Translations under genes and position numbers: made by a program
Assembly (NCBI RefSeq): GCF_029227915.1
Contig: NC_079884.1
Coordinates: forward strand, 17,176,001-17,240,000
Direction: 5' to 3'
Length of the DNA: 64,000 nucleotides
Source of the DNA: Hydractinia symbiolongicarpus
Taxonomy: Eukaryota; Cnidaria; Hydrozoa; Anthoathecata; Hydractiniidae
Shown here: positions 62,163-64,000 of the stretch, in pieces
How positions within the stretch are numbered: position 1 is the stretch's first letter
Layout of the letters: each line of letters opens with the position of its first letter
Notes under the pieces: model-generated
What the model saw: only the letters and a program-made list of their open reading frames with translations
What the model was told of the DNA's origin: nothing
Databases searched by the model: none

Positions 62163-64000
62163 TAAGGCCATGTAGCATTGCAAAACGACTTGGGACGTCG
62201 TAGTCCATTGAGAGTGGAAGGACTAGACCAATGGTAACCTCCGCAGACACGTGAATCCACGTGATTTACGTCTAAGGCTCTTATTACGCGGTTAAAAGAC
62301 ATATTCAGCCTTTATAGACCTGTACGAGTATTTCACGAAGTTATAAGGCCATGGAGCAATGGAAAACGACTTGGGACGTCGTAGCCCATTGAGAGTGGAA
62401 GGACTAGCCCAATGGTAACTTCCGCAGACACGTGAAACCACGTGACTTACGTCTAAGGCTCTTATTATGCGGTTAAAAGCCATGTTACAGCTTTTGTAGA
62501 CCTGTACGAGTATTTCACGAAGTTATAAGGCCATGGCGCAATGGAAAACGAATTGGGACGTCATCGTTGAGTAAGAGTGGAAGGACTAGACCAATGCTAA
62601 CCTCCGCAGACACGTGAAGCCCCGTTATTTACGTCTAAGGCTCTTATTGCGCGGTTAAAAGCCATGTTACAGTCTTTATGAACCGCTACGAGTACTTGAC
62701 GGTGTTTTAAGGCAATGGAGCATTACAAAACGACTTGGGACGTCGTAGCCCATTGAGAGTGGAAGGACTACACCAATGGTAAAATCCGCAGACACGTGCA
62801 GTCACGTGAATTACATGTAAGGCCATTATTAGGCAGCGAAAGGGCATAAAACATCCTTTAGAGACGGGTACATGTAGTTGGCGGTTATATTACGCCATGG
62901 TGCAATGGAAAACGAATTGGGACGTCATAGTCGAGTGAGAGTTGAAGGACTAGACCAATGGTAACCTCTGCAGACACGTGAAACCACGTGATTTACGTGT
63001 AAGGCCTTTATTACGCAGTTAAAGGCCATGTTACAGTCTTTATAGACCTGTACGATTATTTCACGAAGTTATAAGGCCATGTAGCATTGCAAAACGACTT
63101 GGGACGTCGTAGTCCATTGAGAGTGGAAGGACTTGACCAATGGTAACCTCCGCAGACACGTGAAACCACGTGATATACGTGTAAGGCCTTTATTGAGCAG
63201 TTAATAGCCATGTTACAGTCTTTATAGCCCTGAACATGTAGTTGACGGTGTTATAACGCCATGGTGTAATGGCAAACGAATTAGGCGGTATAGTCGAATA
63301 AGAGTGAAAGTGCTAGACCAATGGTAACCTCCGCAGTCACGTGGAACCACGTGATTTACGTCTAAGGCTCTTATTACGCGGTTAAAAGCCATGTTACAGT
63401 CTTTATGAACCTGTACGAGTATTTGACGGTGTTATAAGGCCATGGAGCATTGTAAAAAACGACCTGAGACGTCGGAGTCCATTGAGAGTGGAAGGACTAG
63501 ACCAATGGTAACCTGTTGAGACAGGTGAAACCACGTGATTAACGTGTAAGGCCTTTATTGCGCAGTTAAAGGCCATGTTACAGTCTTTATAGACCTGTAC
63601 GATTATTTCACAAAGTTATAAGGCCATGTAGCATTGCAAAACGACTTGGGACGTCGTAGTCCATTGAGAGTGGAAGGACTAGGCCAATGGTAACCTCCGC
63701 AGTCACGTGGAACCACGTAATTTACGTGTAAGGCCTTTATTACGCGGTTAAAAGACATATTACAGCCTTTATAGACCTGTACGAGTATTTCACGAAGTTA
63801 TAAGGCCATGGAGCATTGGGAAACGACTTAAGACCTCGTAGTCCATTGAGGGTTAAAGGACTAGACCAATGGTAAAATGTGGAGACAGGTGGAACCACGT
63901 GATTTACGTGTAAGGCCTTTATTACGCAGTTAAAAGCCATGCTACAGTCTTTATAGTCCCGTACGAGTTTTTGCCAGTGTCATAAGGCCATGGAGCATTG
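62163..64000. repeat. Terminal mosaic stretch running off the window
   Basis: 62.38-62.64 kb matches about 58.74-59.0 kb. 62.9-64.0 kb runs I, A, D, B (184 bp), A, E, C as at 41.6-42.7 and 59.4-60.2 kb (for example E at 63,740 against 59,921). The last monomer is cut by the window edge. No gene seen. Confidence 0.7.

Larger units (their letters stand above)
1..64000. repeat. 182-bp satellite DNA array spanning the entire window
   Basis: The same roughly 182-base unit repeats head to tail from the first base to the last. Starts read at 1, 183, 365, 547, 729, 911 and 1093 are exactly 182 apart. About 350 units fit. All units I read face the same way; I saw no inverted monomers. No unique stretch longer than a fraction of a monomer interrupts the array, and there is no transposon, rRNA, tRNA or telomere motif. 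The unit length fits one nucleosome plus linker, as in many centromeric satellites. The array runs off both edges. It has no gene; short minus-strand open frames of about 200 bases are by-products of the repeat. Whether it is centromeric, pericentromeric or a knob cannot be told from sequence alone. Confidence 0.97.

Noticed and set aside
1-64000. Dozens of minus-strand open frames of 60-109 codons with similar proteins
   Set aside because: They repeat with the satellite, overlap by part of a monomer, and stop soon after one unit because 182 is not a multiple of three. No promoter, signal or domain is seen. They reflect few minus-strand stops in the repeat, not genes.
1-64000. CRISPR-like array
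   Set aside because: The repeats are 182 bp, contiguous and lack unique spacers.
1-64000. CENP-B box (TTCGnnnnAnnCGGG)
   Set aside because: Neither the motif nor its reverse complement was found in the monomer types read; cgtacgag and ttcacgaag pieces do not fit.
1-64000. Known satellites (alpha satellite, Arabidopsis 178-bp repeat, maize knob 180)
   Set aside because: From memory of those families the motifs do not match; a database search would be needed to exclude other families.
1-64000. Artefact of assembly or simulated sequence
   Set aside because: Many private variants, hybrid monomers and truncations with microhomology look like natural satellite evolution. Local copy errors at 30-34 and 47-50 kb cannot be excluded without reads.

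Overview
The whole 64 kb window is one uninterrupted head-to-tail satellite DNA array. The monomer is 182 bp (range about 181-185, apart from a few truncated copies), so the window holds about 350 monomers. Monomer starts are exactly in phase at 1, 183, 365, 547, 729, 911 and 1093. Both window edges lie inside the array. I found no protein gene, RNA gene, transposon, telomere repeat, CRISPR array or unique sequence. This is eukaryotic repetitive DNA of centromeric, pericentromeric or heterochromatic-knob type. Nothing in it lets me name the host. It does not resemble the human 171-bp alpha satellite or the Arabidopsis 178-bp repeat, and I saw no CENP-B box. The first monomer is 44% GC (80 of 182 bases).

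Monomers are not uniform. I sort them by eye into about ten recurring types (A to J), each with its own diagnostic bases, and give one example of each. Types share two strongly conserved cores, one around the gaaggactagaccaatgg motif and one around the gttaaaagccatgttacag motif. They differ between these cores, and many monomers look like left and right halves swapped between types. The most divergent type (I) occurs 39 times at irregular spacing, usually directly after type H.

Above the monomer level the array is a nested mosaic of higher-order repeats. 1-11 kb: X and Y blocks (Y about 1,641 bp, nine monomers) plus a 5.4 kb segment copied again 14.2 kb downstream. 10-22 kb: the second copy of that segment, ending in a patchwork of short copies. 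23-29 kb: a 2.9 kb tandem duplication. 30-34 kb: two 1.7 kb copies set 2,002 bp apart. 34-42 kb: a mosaic of segments seen elsewhere. 42-64 kb: overlapping duplications with offsets of 11,536, 8,729, 6,262, 6,001 and 4,364 bp, with local tandem units of 1,272 bp (seven monomers), 909 bp (five) and 1,455 bp (eight). The five-monomer run F-G-C-D-E recurs in at least eight places.

The most interesting local signal is a roughly 25-bp element in nearly every monomer, built from ACGTG boxes one helical turn apart and from perfect short dyads. It is a candidate binding site or non-B DNA structure for a centromere or heterochromatin protein. That role is inference; the sequence pattern is directly visible.
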